Assembly (NCBI GenBank): GCA_900473795.1
Contig: UCMT01000056.1
Location: 1-38,748 of the forward strand
DNA length: 38,748 bases
Direction of reading: 5' to 3'
Source of the DNA: Hyphomicrobiales bacterium
GTDB taxonomy: Bacteria > Pseudomonadota > Alphaproteobacteria > Rhizobiales > Rhizobiaceae
The notes beneath the pieces were generated by a model that was given only the letters and a program-made list of their open reading frames with translations, had not been told where the DNA came from and did not search any database. Within the stretch, counting starts at the first letter, position 1. Every line of letters starts with the position of its first letter. The translations under genes and the position numbers were made by a program. Shown piece after piece: positions 23,948-33,933 of the stretch.

Positions 23948-26617
23948 TTAGCGGCCGGTGATTTCGCTTTCGGTGGGCACGAGGATCTCGCGCTTGCCGG
24001 CGTGATTGGCCGGGCCGATGATGCCTTCCTGCTCCATGCGCTCGATCAGCGAGGCGGCGCGGTTGTAGCCGATGCCGAGGCGGCGCTGGACGTAGGAGGT
24101 CGAGGCCTTGCCGTCGCGCAGCACGATGGCGACCGCCTGGTCGTAAGGGTCGTCGGATTCGGCGAGGTTGGAGGTGCCGGCCGGACCGCCGCCTTCGCCG
24201 TCCTCGTCGTCATCCTCGGTGATGGCGTCGAGATATTGCGGCGCGCCTTGCGTCTTCAGGTAGGCGACGACGTCCTCGACCTCGGTGTCTGAGACGAAGG
24301 GACCGTGGACGCGCTGGATGCGGCCGCCGCCGGCCATGTAGAGCATGTCGCCCATGCCGAGCAGCTGCTCGGCACCCTGTTCGCCAAGGATGGTGCGGCT
24401 GTCGATCTTCGAGGTCACCTGGAAGGAGATGCGGGTCGGGAAGTTGGCCTTGATCGTGCCGGTGATGACATCGACGGAGGGGCGCTGCGTTGCCATGATG
24501 ACGTGGATGCCGGCGGCGCGGGCCATCTGGGCCAGGCGCTGGACGGCGCCTTCGATGTCCTTGCCGGCCACCATCATCAGGTCGGCCATCTCGTCGATGA
24601 TGACGACGATATAGGGCATGGGGGCCAGGTCGAATTCTTCCGTCTCGTAGACGGCTTCGCCGGTCTGGCGGTCGAAGCCGGTCTGGACGGTGCGGCTGAT
24701 CTGCTCGCCCTTGGCCAGCGCCTGCTCGACGCGGCTGTTGAAGCCGTCGATGTTGCGCACGCCGATCTTCGACATCTTCTTGTAGCGCTCTTCCATCTCG
24801 CGCACGGTCCATTTCAGCGCGACGACGGCCTTCTTTGGATCAGTGACCACGGGCGAGAGCAGATGCGGAATGCCGTCATAGACCGAGAGTTCGAGCATCT
24901 TCGGGTCGATCATGATCAGGCGGCACTGCTCCGGCGTCAGGCGATAGAGCAGCGAGAGGATGAATGTGTTGATTGCGACCGACTTGCCGGAGCCGGTGGT
25001 ACCGGCAACGAGCAGATGCGGCATCTTGGCGATATCGGCAATGACGGGCTCGCCGCCGATGTTCTTGCCGAGCGCCATGGCGAGCCGCGCCTTGCTCTGT
25101 TCGAAATCGCGGCTGCCCAGGAGTTCGCGCAGGTAGACGGTTTCGCGACGCTGGTTCGGCAGCTCGATGCCGATGGCGTTGCGGCCGGGCACGACGGCGA
25201 CGCGGGCAGCGATCGCTGACATCGAGCGGGCGATGTCGTCGGCAAGGCCGATGACGCGCGACGACTTGATGCCGGGGGCAGGCTCCAGTTCGTAGAGCGT
25301 GACGACCGGACCCGGACGGACATGGATGATCTCACCCTTGACGCCGAAATCCTCCAGCACGCCTTCGAGCATGCGGGCATTCTGCTCCAGCGCATCGGCC
25401 GATAGCGTCGCGTCGCGTGCGACATTCTTCGGCTCGGCCAGGAAATGCAGCGGCGGCAGGACGAAATTCGCATCGTCGGAGACGAAGGAAGCCTGTGCCT
25501 CGCGCTCGATGCGCTGGCCTGTCTTCGGGCGCGGCGCAGCCGGGATGACGCGCCCGCCCGTCTGGGCGGGCGGCTGCTTGCGCGGTGCGGGCACCGGTGC
25601 CCAGTCGGCGGCGACATCGTCGTCTTCGTCATCCTCCGGCATGATGCCGGCCGGCCGGTGGCCGGCGTCGAGGAAATCGTCTTCCTCGTCGTCGTCTATC
25701 GACATCGGCGGTGCGGTGACGACGCGGCGCTCGCTGCGATCGAGCGAAGGCTCGACCCGCTCGGTCCGGGACATGGCCTTCGGGCGCACCGGTTCGTTCA
25801 GCGTGCCGAATTCGTCGGTGTTGAAATCATAGGGTTCGTCATAATGGCGCGACGCCGGCTTGCGGCGGCCGCTGAGGCCGAACAGTCGGCGGAAACGTGC
25901 CTGGGCGGTGAAGCGCATATGGGTGAGCGCCCCGGCAATCACCATGACGATGCCTTCGGATTCGTCGTCTTCCAGTTCGTCGCGGACCGTGCGCGCCTTG
26001 CTCGGCGTCGGAGCAGGCACCGGACTATCGTCTTCCGGGTCGGAGACCCCGATCAGGCCGGCGCTGTAGACCAGGAAATAGGTGGCGGGCAGGGCAAGCA
26101 GGATACCGAGCACCGTGCCGAACGTGCCGGACGGAAAGGTGCCGGTGAAAAGCGCCGGGAACCGCAGGATCATGTCGCCGAAAACGCCGCCGAGGCCGCT
26201 CGGCAGCGGCCAGGTGACCGGTGCCGGGATGCAGCCGAGTGCGGCCGAGGCGAGGACCGAGCCGCCGAACCATGCGGCGGCGCGCTTGAGAATGCGGTCG
26301 AAGGGTTTGCTGAAGATCAGCACCAGGGCCCAGGCAACGACGGGAAGCAGCGCCACGACGCTGGCAATGCCGAAGAACTGCATGAAGATGTCGGCGAAGG
26401 CCGCACCCGTGTAGCCGAGAATGTTGGTCGGGGCGTCCGCGGTCGCATAGGAGAAGCTCGGGTCGGAGACGTTCCAGGTCGAAAGGGCGGCGACCGCGAA
26501 GCCGAGCGCGACGAACAGCGAGAAGCCTGCCAGCGCGGCCACCTGCCGCCAGACAAATGTGGAAAGCACAAACCGGTTGGAACGGTTGTCGAATACCGCC
26601 TGATTGCTTCTGCTCAT
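23948..26617 (-). CDS. ftsK: DNA translocase FtsK
   Basis: An 889-residue division protein that pumps the chromosome terminus across the septum and activates XerCD/dif recombination. Four N-terminal membrane helices (within about residues 20-185) are followed by an acidic/proline-rich linker (about 190-390), then the motor with Walker A GTTGSGKS (539-546), Walker [13 protein letters not shown] and [13 protein letters not shown]. The C-terminal gamma domain, which reads KOPS sites, is present ([20 protein letters not shown]). The ATG at 26617 has AGGT before it; an in-frame start at 26668 would add an unlikely Cys-rich 17 residues. A CtrA-type box lies about 70 nt upstream. Confidence 0.95.
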   Translation of the reverse strand: MSRSNQAVFDNRSNRFVLSTFVWRQVAALAGFSLFVALGFAVAALSTWNVSDPSFSYATADAPTNILGYTGAAFADIFMQFFGIASVVALLPVVAWALVLIFSKPFDRILKRAAAWFGGSVLASAALGCIPAPVTWPLPSGLGGVFGDMILRFPALFTGTFPSGTFGTVLGILLALPATYFLVYSAGLIGVSDPEDDSPVPAPTPSKARTVRDELEDDESEGIVMVIAGALTHMRFTAQARFRRLFGLSGRRKPASRHYDEPYDFNTDEFGTLNEPVRPKAMSRTERVEPSLDRSERRVVTAPPMSIDDDEEDDFLDAGHRPAGIMPEDDEDDDVAADWAPVPAPRKQPPAQTGGRVIPAAPRPKTGQRIEREAQASFVSDDANFVLPPLHFLAEPKNVARDATLSADALEQNARMLEGVLEDFGVKGEIIHVRPGPVVTLYELEPAPGIKSSRVIGLADDIARSMSAIAARVAVVPGRNAIGIELPNQRRETVYLRELLGSRDFEQSKARLAMALGKNIGGEPVIADIAKMPHLLVAGTTGSGKSVAINTFILSLLYRLTPEQCRLIMIDPKMLELSVYDGIPHLLSPVVTDPKKAVVALKWTVREMEERYKKMSKIGVRNIDGFNSRVEQALAKGEQISRTVQTGFDRQTGEAVYETEEFDLAPMPYIVVIIDEMADLMMVAGKDIEGAVQRLAQMARAAGIHVIMATQRPSVDVITGTIKANFPTRISFQVTSKIDSRTILGEQGAEQLLGMGDMLYMAGGGRIQRVHGPFVSDTEVEDVVAYLKTQGAPQYLDAITEDDDEDGEGGGPAGTSNLAESDDPYDQAVAIVLRDGKASTSYVQRRLGIGYNRAASLIERMEQEGIIGPANHAGKREILVPTESEITGR

Positions 26618-26684
26618 GGTGACCTGCTGCCCGTTCGTCTGCAAAGCGCAATGCGCACATGCTTCCACCGTAAGCAGAGGAGGG

Positions 26685-26700
26685 TTAAAGCCCTATTAAC
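26685..26700. promoter_or_regulatory. CtrA-type box upstream of ftsK
   Basis: TTAA-N7-TTAAC, the full consensus for the cell-cycle regulator CtrA, and because the motif is GTTAA-N7-TTAAC it reads on both strands. It lies about 67-83 nt upstream of the ftsK ATG, a normal promoter position. Control of ftsK by CtrA is inferred. Confidence 0.6.
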
Positions 26701-26769
26701 CTTGACGCTTCGTTTACGCGAAACGCGCCTGCCGCGCTGGTTTTCCACGGCCCGGGACAAACCGGCCAC

Positions 26770-26798
26770 AAAAAAAAGCCCGGATGCGAGATCCGGGC
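26770..26798 (-). terminator. amtB intrinsic terminator
   Basis: On the minus strand, stem GCCCGGAT/ATCCGGGC with a 5-nt loop, followed by eight T. It lies about 75 nt after the amtB stop and ends the glnK-amtB operon before the ftsK promoter region. Confidence 0.92.
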
Positions 26799-26872
26799 AA
26801 AGATGCGGTTTCGTGAAACACGAAGCCGCGACGGGACTGGGCACGGAGCCGGTTTCCCGGCTCCGTAATTTC

Positions 26873-28297
26873 TTAGGAGTGGTAGGCAGCTTCGCCGTGC
26901 GACGAGAGGTCGAGACCTTCGCGCTCGGCTTCGACCGACACGCGCAGGCCGACGATGACGTCGACGATCTTGTAGAGGATCGCCGAGCCGATGCCCGACC
27001 ACAGCAGCGTGACGATGACACCCTTGAACTGCGACCAGACCTGCGCTGCCGTTCCGGCATAGCCGGCGGCGAAGTCGGCGGTCGAATAATCGACGATGCC
27101 TGCGCCGCCCAGCGCCGGGTTGACGAACACGCCAGTCAGCAGCGCGCCGAGGATACCGCCGATGCAGTGAACGCCGAAGACGTCAGCCGTATCGTCGTAA
27201 CCGAACTTGTTCTTCACGGTGGAGACGAAGAAGTAGCAGATCGGCGAGACGACGAGACCCATGACGATCGCACCCATCGGGCCGACGAAGCCGGCGGCCG
27301 GCGTGATGACGACGAGGCCTGCGACCGCACCCGATACCGCGCCGAGGATCGAGGCCTTGCCGCGGGTGAAGGTTTCGACGACCGACCAGGAGATGACGGC
27401 GGCAGCGGCAGCGACGAAGGTGTTGATCATTGCGAGCGCTGCATAGCCATTGGCTTCAAGGTTGGAGCCGGCGTTGAAGCCGAACCAGCCGACCCACAGA
27501 AGGGAGGCGCCGACCATGGTAAGCGTCATGGAGTGCGGAGCCATCATGTCCTTGCCGAAGCCGGTACGCTTGCCGATCATGAGGCAGCCAACGAGGCCTG
27601 CGATGCCGGCATTGATGTGAACGACGGTGCCGCCGGCGAAGTCGATCGCGCCGAAGCCGAAGATCAGGCCGGACGGATCGGCATAGAGGCTCGGGCCGCC
27701 CCAGAACCAGACCATGTGCGCAATCGGGAAGTAGATGAAGGTCAGCCACAGGATCGTGAACAGGATCACCGCGGAGAACTTCACGCGTTCGGCGAAGGCG
27801 CCGACGATGAGGCCGGGGGTGATCGCCGCAAAGGTCATCTGGAAGATGACGAATGCCAGTTCCGGAATGACGACACCCTTCGAGAAGGTTTCAGCGACGG
27901 TCGTCGTGTCGACGCCGGCAAGGAACAGCTTGGAGAAGCCGCCGACGAAGGAGTTCAGGCTGCCGCCGGCCGTGAAGGTCATGGAGTATCCATAGATCAC
28001 CCAGATGACCATCGCGACGGAGGCGATCATCAGCACCTGCATGAGCACGGACAGCATGTTCTTTGTGCGCACGAGGCCGCCGTAGAAGAGGGCAAGGCCA
28101 GGAACCGTCATCAGGAGCACGAGTGCCGAGGACACGAGCATCCAGGTGGTATCGCCCTTGTCCGGAACCGGCGCGGCGGCCACGGCTTCAGCGGCTGCCG
28201 GTGCCGTTTCCTGCGCAAAGGCAATGGCTGGGGCGAGGAAGGCTGCAACTGCAGCACTCACGCGTCCAAGAGAGGTGGAAAGTTTGAATGAGGACAT
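26873..28297 (-). CDS. amtB: Ammonium transporter AmtB
   Basis: A 474-residue inner-membrane ammonium channel with eleven membrane spans after a cleavable signal (MSSFKLSTSLGRVSAAVAAF, cleavage near AIAFA). Family markers are TWMLVSSALVLLMTVPGLALFYGG, DFAGGTVVHINAGIAGL with the first pore histidine, and DVFGVHCIGGILGALLTGVF with the second. It follows glnK by 30 nt, the classic nitrogen operon in which GlnK blocks AmtB when nitrogen is plentiful. Expression is expected from the sigma-54 promoter upstream of glnK. A good terminator follows. Confidence 0.96.
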   Translation of the reverse strand: MSSFKLSTSLGRVSAAVAAFLAPAIAFAQETAPAAAEAVAAAPVPDKGDTTWMLVSSALVLLMTVPGLALFYGGLVRTKNMLSVLMQVLMIASVAMVIWVIYGYSMTFTAGGSLNSFVGGFSKLFLAGVDTTTVAETFSKGVVIPELAFVIFQMTFAAITPGLIVGAFAERVKFSAVILFTILWLTFIYFPIAHMVWFWGGPSLYADPSGLIFGFGAIDFAGGTVVHINAGIAGLVGCLMIGKRTGFGKDMMAPHSMTLTMVGASLLWVGWFGFNAGSNLEANGYAALAMINTFVAAAAAVISWSVVETFTRGKASILGAVSGAVAGLVVITPAAGFVGPMGAIVMGLVVSPICYFFVSTVKNKFGYDDTADVFGVHCIGGILGALLTGVFVNPALGGAGIVDYSTADFAAGYAGTAAQVWSQFKGVIVTLLWSGIGSAILYKIVDVIVGLRVSVEAEREGLDLSSHGEAAYHS

Positions 28298-28327
28298 CTG
28301 AAATATAGCTCCCTGAACGGCCGTGAC

Positions 28328-28684
<357 letters not shown>

Positions 28685-28751
28685 TCATCTTCGGCTCGGG
28701 GCCGTCTCTCCTTGCCGCCGAGCACACATTCCCCAACGACCGTGCATTGCT

Positions 28752-28769
28752 ATTCAAGGCGCGTGCCAG
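28752..28769 (-). promoter_or_regulatory. Sigma-54 promoter of glnK-amtB
   Basis: On the minus strand, CTGGCACGCGCCTTGAAT matches the -24/-12 consensus YTGGCACG-N4-TTGCW, with A in place of C in the -12 element. It lies about 86 nt upstream of the glnK ATG. This fits NtrC-dependent control under nitrogen limitation; I did not find a clear NtrC site. Confidence 0.75.
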
Positions 28770-28902
28770 ATTCGAAACGGGGCCTTAACCCTATGAAAAG
28801 ACGCGGAAAAGCCACATTTTGCCGGAGGCCGCCGGGAAAATGTTAAAAAAACGTCAATTTAAACGATGAAAAAATGGGCAAAAAATAAAAAATGACGCTT
28901 TT

Positions 28903-29787
28903 TTATTCAGATGCCTTTTTCCGGATCAAGCCTTCCTGGGCAACCGAGGCAATCAGGACGCCGGAGCGATCAAAAAGGCTGCCGCGGGTCATGCCGCGCG
29001 CGCCGAACGCGCTCGGGCTGTCCTGGGTGTAAAGCAGCCAGTCATCCATGCGGCAGGGGCGATGGAACCACATGGCGTGATCAAGGCTCGCCACCTGCAG
29101 GTCGCGGTCGAAAACCGAGGTGCCGTGCGCATAGAGCGCCGTGTCGAGCAGCGTCATGTCGGAGATGTAGGCAAGCACGGCCGCCTGGATATGGCGCTCG
29201 TCCGGAACGGTGCCGACCGCCTTCACCCAGACGTCCTGCGCCGGCGCCAGCTTGTCGCGCGAGAAATAGTGCTCGAGCGAGACGGGGCGAATCTCGATCG
29301 GCCGCGGGCGCTCCCAGTAGCGGCGGATGGCCTCGGGCGCATTCACCAGGAATTTCTCCTTGATGTCCTGCTCGCCCATCAGGCTTTCCGGCGGTGCCAC
29401 GACCGGCATGGCGATCTGGTGGTCGAAGCCGTCCTCGTCGAACTGGAAGGAGGCCGACAGGGCAAAGATCGCCTTGCCGTGCTGGATGGCGACGACGCGA
29501 CGGGTGGCGAAGCTCGATCCGTCGCGGATGCGGTCGACGTCGTAGATGATCGGCACGGCGGGATCGCCGGGGCGCATGAAATAGGCATGCAGCGAATGCA
29601 CGTAGCGGCCTTCGCTGACCGTACGCTGCGCCGCCACCAGCGCCTGGCCGATGACCTGCCCACCAAAGACGCGCTGCCAGCCGACCTGGGGCGAGCGGCC
29701 GCGAAAGAGATTCTCCTCCAGTCTCTCCAGGTCCAGCGTCTGTAAAAGAACATCCATCGGGCCAGGGGTGTCATTGGGGCGCGACAT
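28903..29787 (-). CDS. tesB: Acyl-CoA thioesterase II
   Basis: A 294-residue double-hotdog thioesterase that hydrolyses acyl-CoA to free fatty acid and CoA. Family segments are visible: ENLFRGRSPQVGWQRVFGGQ, VHSLHAYFMRPGDP, SFATRRVVAIQHGKAIF, DMTLLDTALYAHG, SLDHAMWFHRPCRMDDWLLY and ARGMTRGSLFDRSGVLIASV near the end. Length agrees with TesB (about 286). GGAG precedes the ATG by about nine nucleotides. It is divergent from the ubiquinone hydroxylase gene and followed by the nitrogen operon, which has its own promoter. Confidence 0.94.
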   Translation of the reverse strand: MSRPNDTPGPMDVLLQTLDLERLEENLFRGRSPQVGWQRVFGGQVIGQALVAAQRTVSEGRYVHSLHAYFMRPGDPAVPIIYDVDRIRDGSSFATRRVVAIQHGKAIFALSASFQFDEDGFDHQIAMPVVAPPESLMGEQDIKEKFLVNAPEAIRRYWERPRPIEIRPVSLEHYFSRDKLAPAQDVWVKAVGTVPDERHIQAAVLAYISDMTLLDTALYAHGTSVFDRDLQVASLDHAMWFHRPCRMDDWLLYTQDSPSAFGARGMTRGSLFDRSGVLIASVAQEGLIRKKASE

Positions 29788-29889
29788 TTCGGCAATCTCC
29801 AGCGGCAGAATGGCGCCGGTGGTAGGAAGGCGCGCACCAATGATCTATATAGGCGAGAAGCAATGCTCAAGAGCGACGGGAGAACTGGG

Positions 29890-31104
29890 ATGATCGATGT
29901 GGTGATTGCGGGCGGCGGTTATGTCGGCCTGTCGCTGGCCGTATCCGTCAAGAAGGCGGCGCCGCATCTTGCCGTAACCCTGATCGACGGCGCACCCGAG
30001 AATGCCTGGAAGAAGGACGAGCGCGCCTCGGCGATCATCGCGGCTGCCGCGCAGATGCTCGACGTGCTCGGCATCTGGAGCGAGATCGAGCCGGACGCCG
30101 AGCCGATCCTGCGCATGGTGATCACCGATTCGAAAACCGCCGATCCGGTCCGCCCGGTGTTCCTGACGTTTGAAGAGGGCGGCGTCGAGGGCCGGCCCTT
30201 TGCCCATATGGTGCCGAACGTGGCGCTGGTCGGCGCCCTGCGCAAGGCTGCCGGTGCGCTCGGCGTGGATATCCGCCAGTCTGCGGTCGCGAAGGATTTC
30301 AAGAGCGACGATCATGCCGTCGCCGTCACGCTGGCGAGCGGCGACGTGCTCGAGGCGCGGCTGCTGGTCGCCTGCGACGGCGTGCGCTCGAAGCTGCGCG
30401 ATGCGGCCGGCATCAAGACGGTGGATTTCGACTATGGCCAGTCCGGCATCGTCACGACCGTCGAGCACGAGCGCCCGCATGACGGCACGGCGGAGGAGCA
30501 TTTCCTGCCGGCCGGGCCTTTCGCAACGCTGCCCTTGAAGAACAACCGGTCGTCGCTGGTCTGGACGGAGCTGACGCGCGATGCGGAGCGGCTGATCGCC
30601 AGCGACGACCTCGTCTTCGAGGAAGAGCTGGAGCGGCGCTTCGGCCACAAGCTCGGCGCGCTGAAGGTCGTCGGCACGCGCCAGGCCTTTCCGCTCGGCC
30701 TGACGCTGGCGCGCGATTTCATCGCGCCGCGTTTCGCCCTTGCCGGCGATGCCGCCCACGGCATCCATCCGATTTCCGGCCAGGGCCTCAATCTCGGCTT
30801 CAAGGATGTGGCGGCGCTGGCGGAGACCATCGTCGACGCCGACCGGCTGGGTCTCGATATCGGCTCGCTCGCGGTGCTCGAGCGCTACCAGAGCTGGCGA
30901 CGTTTCGACACGTTCCGGATGGGCGTGACGACGGACGTGCTGAACCGGCTGTTTTCCAACGACTTCACGCCGGTCCGGGCGCTGCGCGATCTCGGCTTGG
31001 GGCTCGTCGATCGCATGCCGTCGCTGAAGGCCTTCTTCATCCGGCAGGCGTCGGGGCTTGGCGGGCAGGGTGAGCCGAAGCTGCTGGGCGGCCAGCCGAT
31101 CTAA
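29890..31104 (+). CDS. Ubiquinone biosynthesis hydroxylase (UbiH/UbiF/COQ6 family)
   Basis: A 404-residue FAD-dependent monooxygenase that hydroxylates the ring of ubiquinone precursors. The dinucleotide-binding GGGYVG (8-13), the second FAD motif CDGVRSKLRDAAG and the third, ALAGDAAHGIHPISGQGLNLG, are all present. Alphaproteobacteria often use a broad-range hydroxylase (UbiL) of this family, so the exact ring position is uncertain and I give no symbol. I chose the ATG at 29890 (MIDVVIAGGG), with GGGAG upstream; a start nine codons earlier is possible. It is a single gene, followed by a palindromic element and convergent genes. Confidence 0.9.
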   Translation: MIDVVIAGGGYVGLSLAVSVKKAAPHLAVTLIDGAPENAWKKDERASAIIAAAAQMLDVLGIWSEIEPDAEPILRMVITDSKTADPVRPVFLTFEEGGVEGRPFAHMVPNVALVGALRKAAGALGVDIRQSAVAKDFKSDDHAVAVTLASGDVLEARLLVACDGVRSKLRDAAGIKTVDFDYGQSGIVTTVEHERPHDGTAEEHFLPAGPFATLPLKNNRSSLVWTELTRDAERLIASDDLVFEEELERRFGHKLGALKVVGTRQAFPLGLTLARDFIAPRFALAGDAAHGIHPISGQGLNLGFKDVAALAETIVDADRLGLDIGSLAVLERYQSWRRFDTFRMGVTTDVLNRLFSNDFTPVRALRDLGLGLVDRMPSLKAFFIRQASGLGGQGEPKLLGGQPI

Positions 31105-31115
31105 GCATAGGAAGA

Positions 31116-31210
31116 GTGCCCCTCACCCTAACCCTCTCCCCGCAAGCGGGGAGAGGGTACTTGCCCGGAGTGCCCCGTCACGACGGGGAGAAGGTGCCCG
31201 AAGGGCGGTG
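31116..31210. repeat. Intergenic palindromic element with 13-bp stem
   Basis: ACCCTCTCCCCGC (31131-31143) and GCGGGGAGAGGGT (31146-31158) are perfect complements with a two-base AA centre. The flanking sequence (CCCCTCACCCTAACC before, GACGGGGAGAAGGTGCCCG after) is of the type seen in rhizobial dispersed elements. It sits between convergent genes and could serve as a terminator for both. Confidence 0.75.
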
Positions 31211-31220
31211 ATCGCAGCGC

Positions 31221-31412
31221 TCAATCCTCGATCTTGCGTGCCTCGGAGATCAGCATGATCGGAATGCCGTCGCGGATCGGATAGGCGAGCTTTGCCTTTT
31301 CCGAGATCAGTTCATTGTCGGCGGCGTTATAGCTGAGGCGGCCCTTGGTGAGCGGGCAGACGAGAAGTTCGAGCAGTTTCGGGTCCACGCGGCTGGTCCT
31401 GTCTTCCATCAC
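31221..31412 (-). CDS. Trm112-like small protein
   Basis: A 63-residue protein of the Trm112p-like family. The family opening [18 protein letters not shown] and the closing [16 protein letters not shown] are clear. Eukaryotic Trm112 is an activating partner of several methyltransferases; bacterial members are small, often stand-alone, and their partner is unknown. Only one cysteine remains, so a zinc site is unlikely. It follows the Lon-N-domain gene on the same strand after 6 nt, so the two are probably one transcript. The start may also be the second methionine. Confidence 0.88.
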   Translation of the reverse strand: MMEDRTSRVDPKLLELLVCPLTKGRLSYNAADNELISEKAKLAYPIRDGIPIMLISEARKIED

Positions 31413-31418
31413 TTGCGC

Positions 31419-32099
31419 CTACTGCAGAATGTTCTCGATGTCGCCGAAGCTGCGGGCAAGCACGATCTCGGTGATGGCGATCAGCGTTTCGGCGCGGGTC
31501 TTGAGGTCGGGGGCTTCCAGCAGCGCCTGTTTCTCGGCCGGGCCGTAGGGCGACATCATCGCCATGGAATTCACCAGGGTCGCATTGCTGGCCCGCTCGA
31601 CGCTTTCCCAATCCGCCTCCAGCTTGTTGGCGTCGAGATAGGCCTTGAAGGCGGCAAGCAGGGCGTTCCGGTCGACCTGCGCCTCGTCATCCGGTCCGTT
31701 GAGATCGGTGGCGAAAGGCGCGATGCGGAAATTGCGGTAGCCCTTCGTCGGATGTTGTTCGTCGAACAGGCGGAAGCGGCAGATGCCGGTGAGCGAGGTC
31801 AGGTAGCGGCCGTCTTCCATTTCGGCGAAGGAGGTGATCCGGCCGATGCAGCCGACCTGGCAGAGTGCCTGCACATGCGCCTGCCCCGCTTCCTCGCGCG
31901 ATTCGCCGAAGAAGGGCTGGATCATGCCGATCAGGCGGTTTCCCGCCAGCGCGTCGTCGAACATGGCAAGATAGCGCGGCTCGAAAATGTTCAGCGGCAA
32001 TTGCGAGCCGGGAAGCAGAAGCACGCCCGTCAGCGGAAATACCGGCAGCGTCTCCGGCAGATCCTGCGGCCTGAGATAACGTGCATTTCCAACTTGCAT
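31419..32099 (-). CDS. Lon N-terminal-domain (substrate-binding) protein
   Basis: A 226-residue stand-alone LON substrate-binding domain with no ATPase or protease part. Family marks are LPETLPVFPLTGVLLLPG, LPLNIFEPRYLAMFDDAL, IGMIQPF, GCIGRI and GRYLTSLTGICRFRL. Such proteins are widespread in alphaproteobacteria but not well understood. The ATG at 32099 gives MQVGNARYLRPQDLP, the usual start; the longer frame from 32180 lacks support. It lies 6 nt before the Trm112-like gene and about 117 nt after the thioredoxin gene on the same strand, forming a possible protein-quality-control cluster. Confidence 0.88.
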   Translation of the reverse strand: MQVGNARYLRPQDLPETLPVFPLTGVLLLPGSQLPLNIFEPRYLAMFDDALAGNRLIGMIQPFFGESREEAGQAHVQALCQVGCIGRITSFAEMEDGRYLTSLTGICRFRLFDEQHPTKGYRNFRIAPFATDLNGPDDEAQVDRNALLAAFKAYLDANKLEADWESVERASNATLVNSMAMMSPYGPAEKQALLEAPDLKTRAETLIAITEIVLARSFGDIENILQ

Positions 32100-32216
32100 T
32101 TCTGACCATACCCCGTCGCTGTCAGGCGCTTTCTTGGCACGTGCGGCCTCGCCGCCGCTTATGGACAAGAAATGGTGCACCCACCTGAAATCTCAAGAGA
32201 GCGCGTCACAAAGCTG

Positions 32217-33200
32217 TCACGAGAACAGGATCGACGACAGCTTGCGCCGCGCCGCAAGCGTTGCCGGGTCCATCGGGCCCCAGACGTCGAAGAACTGCAG
32301 AAGTTCGCGCCGCGCGCCGTCGTCCTCGAAGGTCCGGTCGCGCTTCATCACCTGCAAAAGGTGATCGGCCGCCGCCGCGCGGTCGCCCTCGACATTGCGG
32401 ATCTTGGCAAGCTTGATACGTGCGGCATGATCGTCGGGATCGGCAGCGAGCAGTTGCTCCAGTTCACCGGGATCGCCGAGCTTGCGGGCTTCCTCGATCT
32501 GGTCGAGTTTTTTCAGAACGGCAAGGATGCCGGCATCCTTGGCGAGCGTCTCGGACAGATCGGACAGCACGTCACGCGCCTGCTGATGATCGCCGGCGGC
32601 GATCAGGGAATTGGCAAGGCCTGCCAGCGCCGCGGCATTTTCCGGATCCGCCTGCAGCACCGCGCCGAAAAGCCCGGCGGCGTTCTGAAGATCGCCCTGG
32701 TCGAGCAGCGTCTTTGCCTCGGCCAGCGCCGCCTCGATCTCGGCTGCCCGGTCATCGACGACGGGACCGGCGATCTTGTCGATGAACTGGCGGATCTGGC
32801 TTTCCGGCACCGCACCCATGAAACCATCGACCGGGCGTCCGCCGGAAAAGGCGATGACGGCGGGGATCGACTGGATGCCGAGCTGGCCGGCGATCGACGG
32901 ATGATCGTCGATGTTCATCTTGACGAGCTTGACGCGGCCTTGCGCCTCGGTGACGACCTTCTCGATCACCGGCGTCAGCTGTTTGCACGGACCGCACCAG
33001 GGAGCCCAGAAATCGACGAGGACCGGCTGTTGGCGCGAGGCCTCCAGCACGTCGCGGGAAAAGCTGGCGGTGGTCGTATCCTTGATCAGGTCGCCGGCAG
33101 CCGCCGCTGCGGGAGCCTTGGCCGCCGCGCTGCCATAGCTGGCCGTCGCCGTCATCTGGTTGCCATAGGATCCTGCATAGGGGTTGTCGCTGCCGCTCAT
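32217..33200 (-). CDS. CnoX/YbbN-type thioredoxin co-chaperone
   Basis: A 327-residue protein with an N-terminal thioredoxin domain (about 40-150) carrying WCGPC (68-72), and a C-terminal helical region (about 170-327) with tetratricopeptide-like repeats (EAKTLLDQGDLQNAAGLF, LAGLANSLIAAGDHQQARDVL). This is the architecture of YbbN/CnoX, which protects unfolded proteins and passes them to DnaK/GroEL; the CxxC centre suggests redox activity is kept here. The ATG at 33200 follows GAGGAG at a good distance; a longer frame to 33260 contains that ribosome site. It precedes the Lon-N and Trm112-like genes. Confidence 0.9.
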   Translation of the reverse strand: MSGSDNPYAGSYGNQMTATASYGSAAAKAPAAAAAGDLIKDTTTASFSRDVLEASRQQPVLVDFWAPWCGPCKQLTPVIEKVVTEAQGRVKLVKMNIDDHPSIAGQLGIQSIPAVIAFSGGRPVDGFMGAVPESQIRQFIDKIAGPVVDDRAAEIEAALAEAKTLLDQGDLQNAAGLFGAVLQADPENAAALAGLANSLIAAGDHQQARDVLSDLSETLAKDAGILAVLKKLDQIEEARKLGDPGELEQLLAADPDDHAARIKLAKIRNVEGDRAAAADHLLQVMKRDRTFEDDGARRELLQFFDVWGPMDPATLAARRKLSSILFS

Positions 33201-33270
33201 CCATGTCTCCTCGCGGACGTTTTCGTCCGTCTGCCCGTCACTGCTCGGTTTTCCCGTCAAAGATCGTATG

Positions 33271-33780
33271 TCAGGACGTCACTTTCAAGACAAGCGGTTC
33301 GTGTCCCGTCGCCTCGATAAAGCGCAGCAGATCCCTGGAGGCGATCGAGGTCGTCGCATCATTGACGAGCGGATGGCAGTTGACGATCTCGTCCTTCATC
33401 AGCGCCTCGTCGACAATGATCTTCACCTGTCCTTCCGTGTCGTTGATCACGCCGAAGGCGGTGACCGCGCCGGGAATGACGCCGAGATATTCCATCAGCT
33501 TCTCCGGCCTGCCGAAGGAAACCTTGCTGGTACCGCCGATGATCGTGTGCACGGTCTTCAGGTCGACGGTTGCGTTCTCTTCGACGGTGAGCAGGAAATA
33601 ATTGTCCTTCTTGTCCTTCACGAACAGGTTTTTTGTATGTCCGCCGGGAATCTCGTCGCGCAGCGCGACCGATTCGGCGACGGTAAAGACCGGCGCGTGC
33701 CGCTTGGTCGTGTGCTCGATGCCGAGGCTGTCCAGAAACTGGAACAATTCATCCTGCGTCTTCGGCTGCACTTCACTCAT
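33271..33780 (-). CDS. prdX: Prolyl-tRNA editing protein ProX (YbaK-type deacylase)
   Basis: A 169-residue stand-alone editing domain related to the INS domain of prolyl-tRNA synthetase. It deacylates mischarged tRNA-Pro, typically Ala-tRNA-Pro. Typical segments are TTKRHAPVFTVAES, GGHTKNLFVKDKKDNYFLLT with the key lysine, VSFGRPEKLMEYLGV and GAVTAFGVINDTEGQV. Length fits PrdX. AAGGAAC precedes the ATG. It lies 70 nt upstream of the CnoX-like gene on the same strand and next to tRNA-Gly, although the substrate is tRNA-Pro. Confidence 0.9.
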   Translation of the reverse strand: MSEVQPKTQDELFQFLDSLGIEHTTKRHAPVFTVAESVALRDEIPGGHTKNLFVKDKKDNYFLLTVEENATVDLKTVHTIIGGTSKVSFGRPEKLMEYLGVIPGAVTAFGVINDTEGQVKIIVDEALMKDEIVNCHPLVNDATTSIASRDLLRFIEATGHEPLVLKVTS

Positions 33781-33933
33781 GGCGGGTTCCTTCGTCTTGA
33801 AAATGGCGGTCCTGATTTACGGCGAAGGGCAGACAAGCGCAATCTCTGCGATTGCGAAGGCCGCAAAACGCCTTGTTTTCAGGGGCTTGCGACATGCCGG
33901 CAAAAATTTCTTCGACAAGCCGTCATTTCCCTG

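Noticed and set aside
25445..28291. 948-codon open frame on the plus strand
   Set aside because: It is antisense to ftsK and amtB, both with full family motifs; its product is a low-complexity Arg/Asp/Gly-rich sequence typical of shadow frames in GC-rich DNA.
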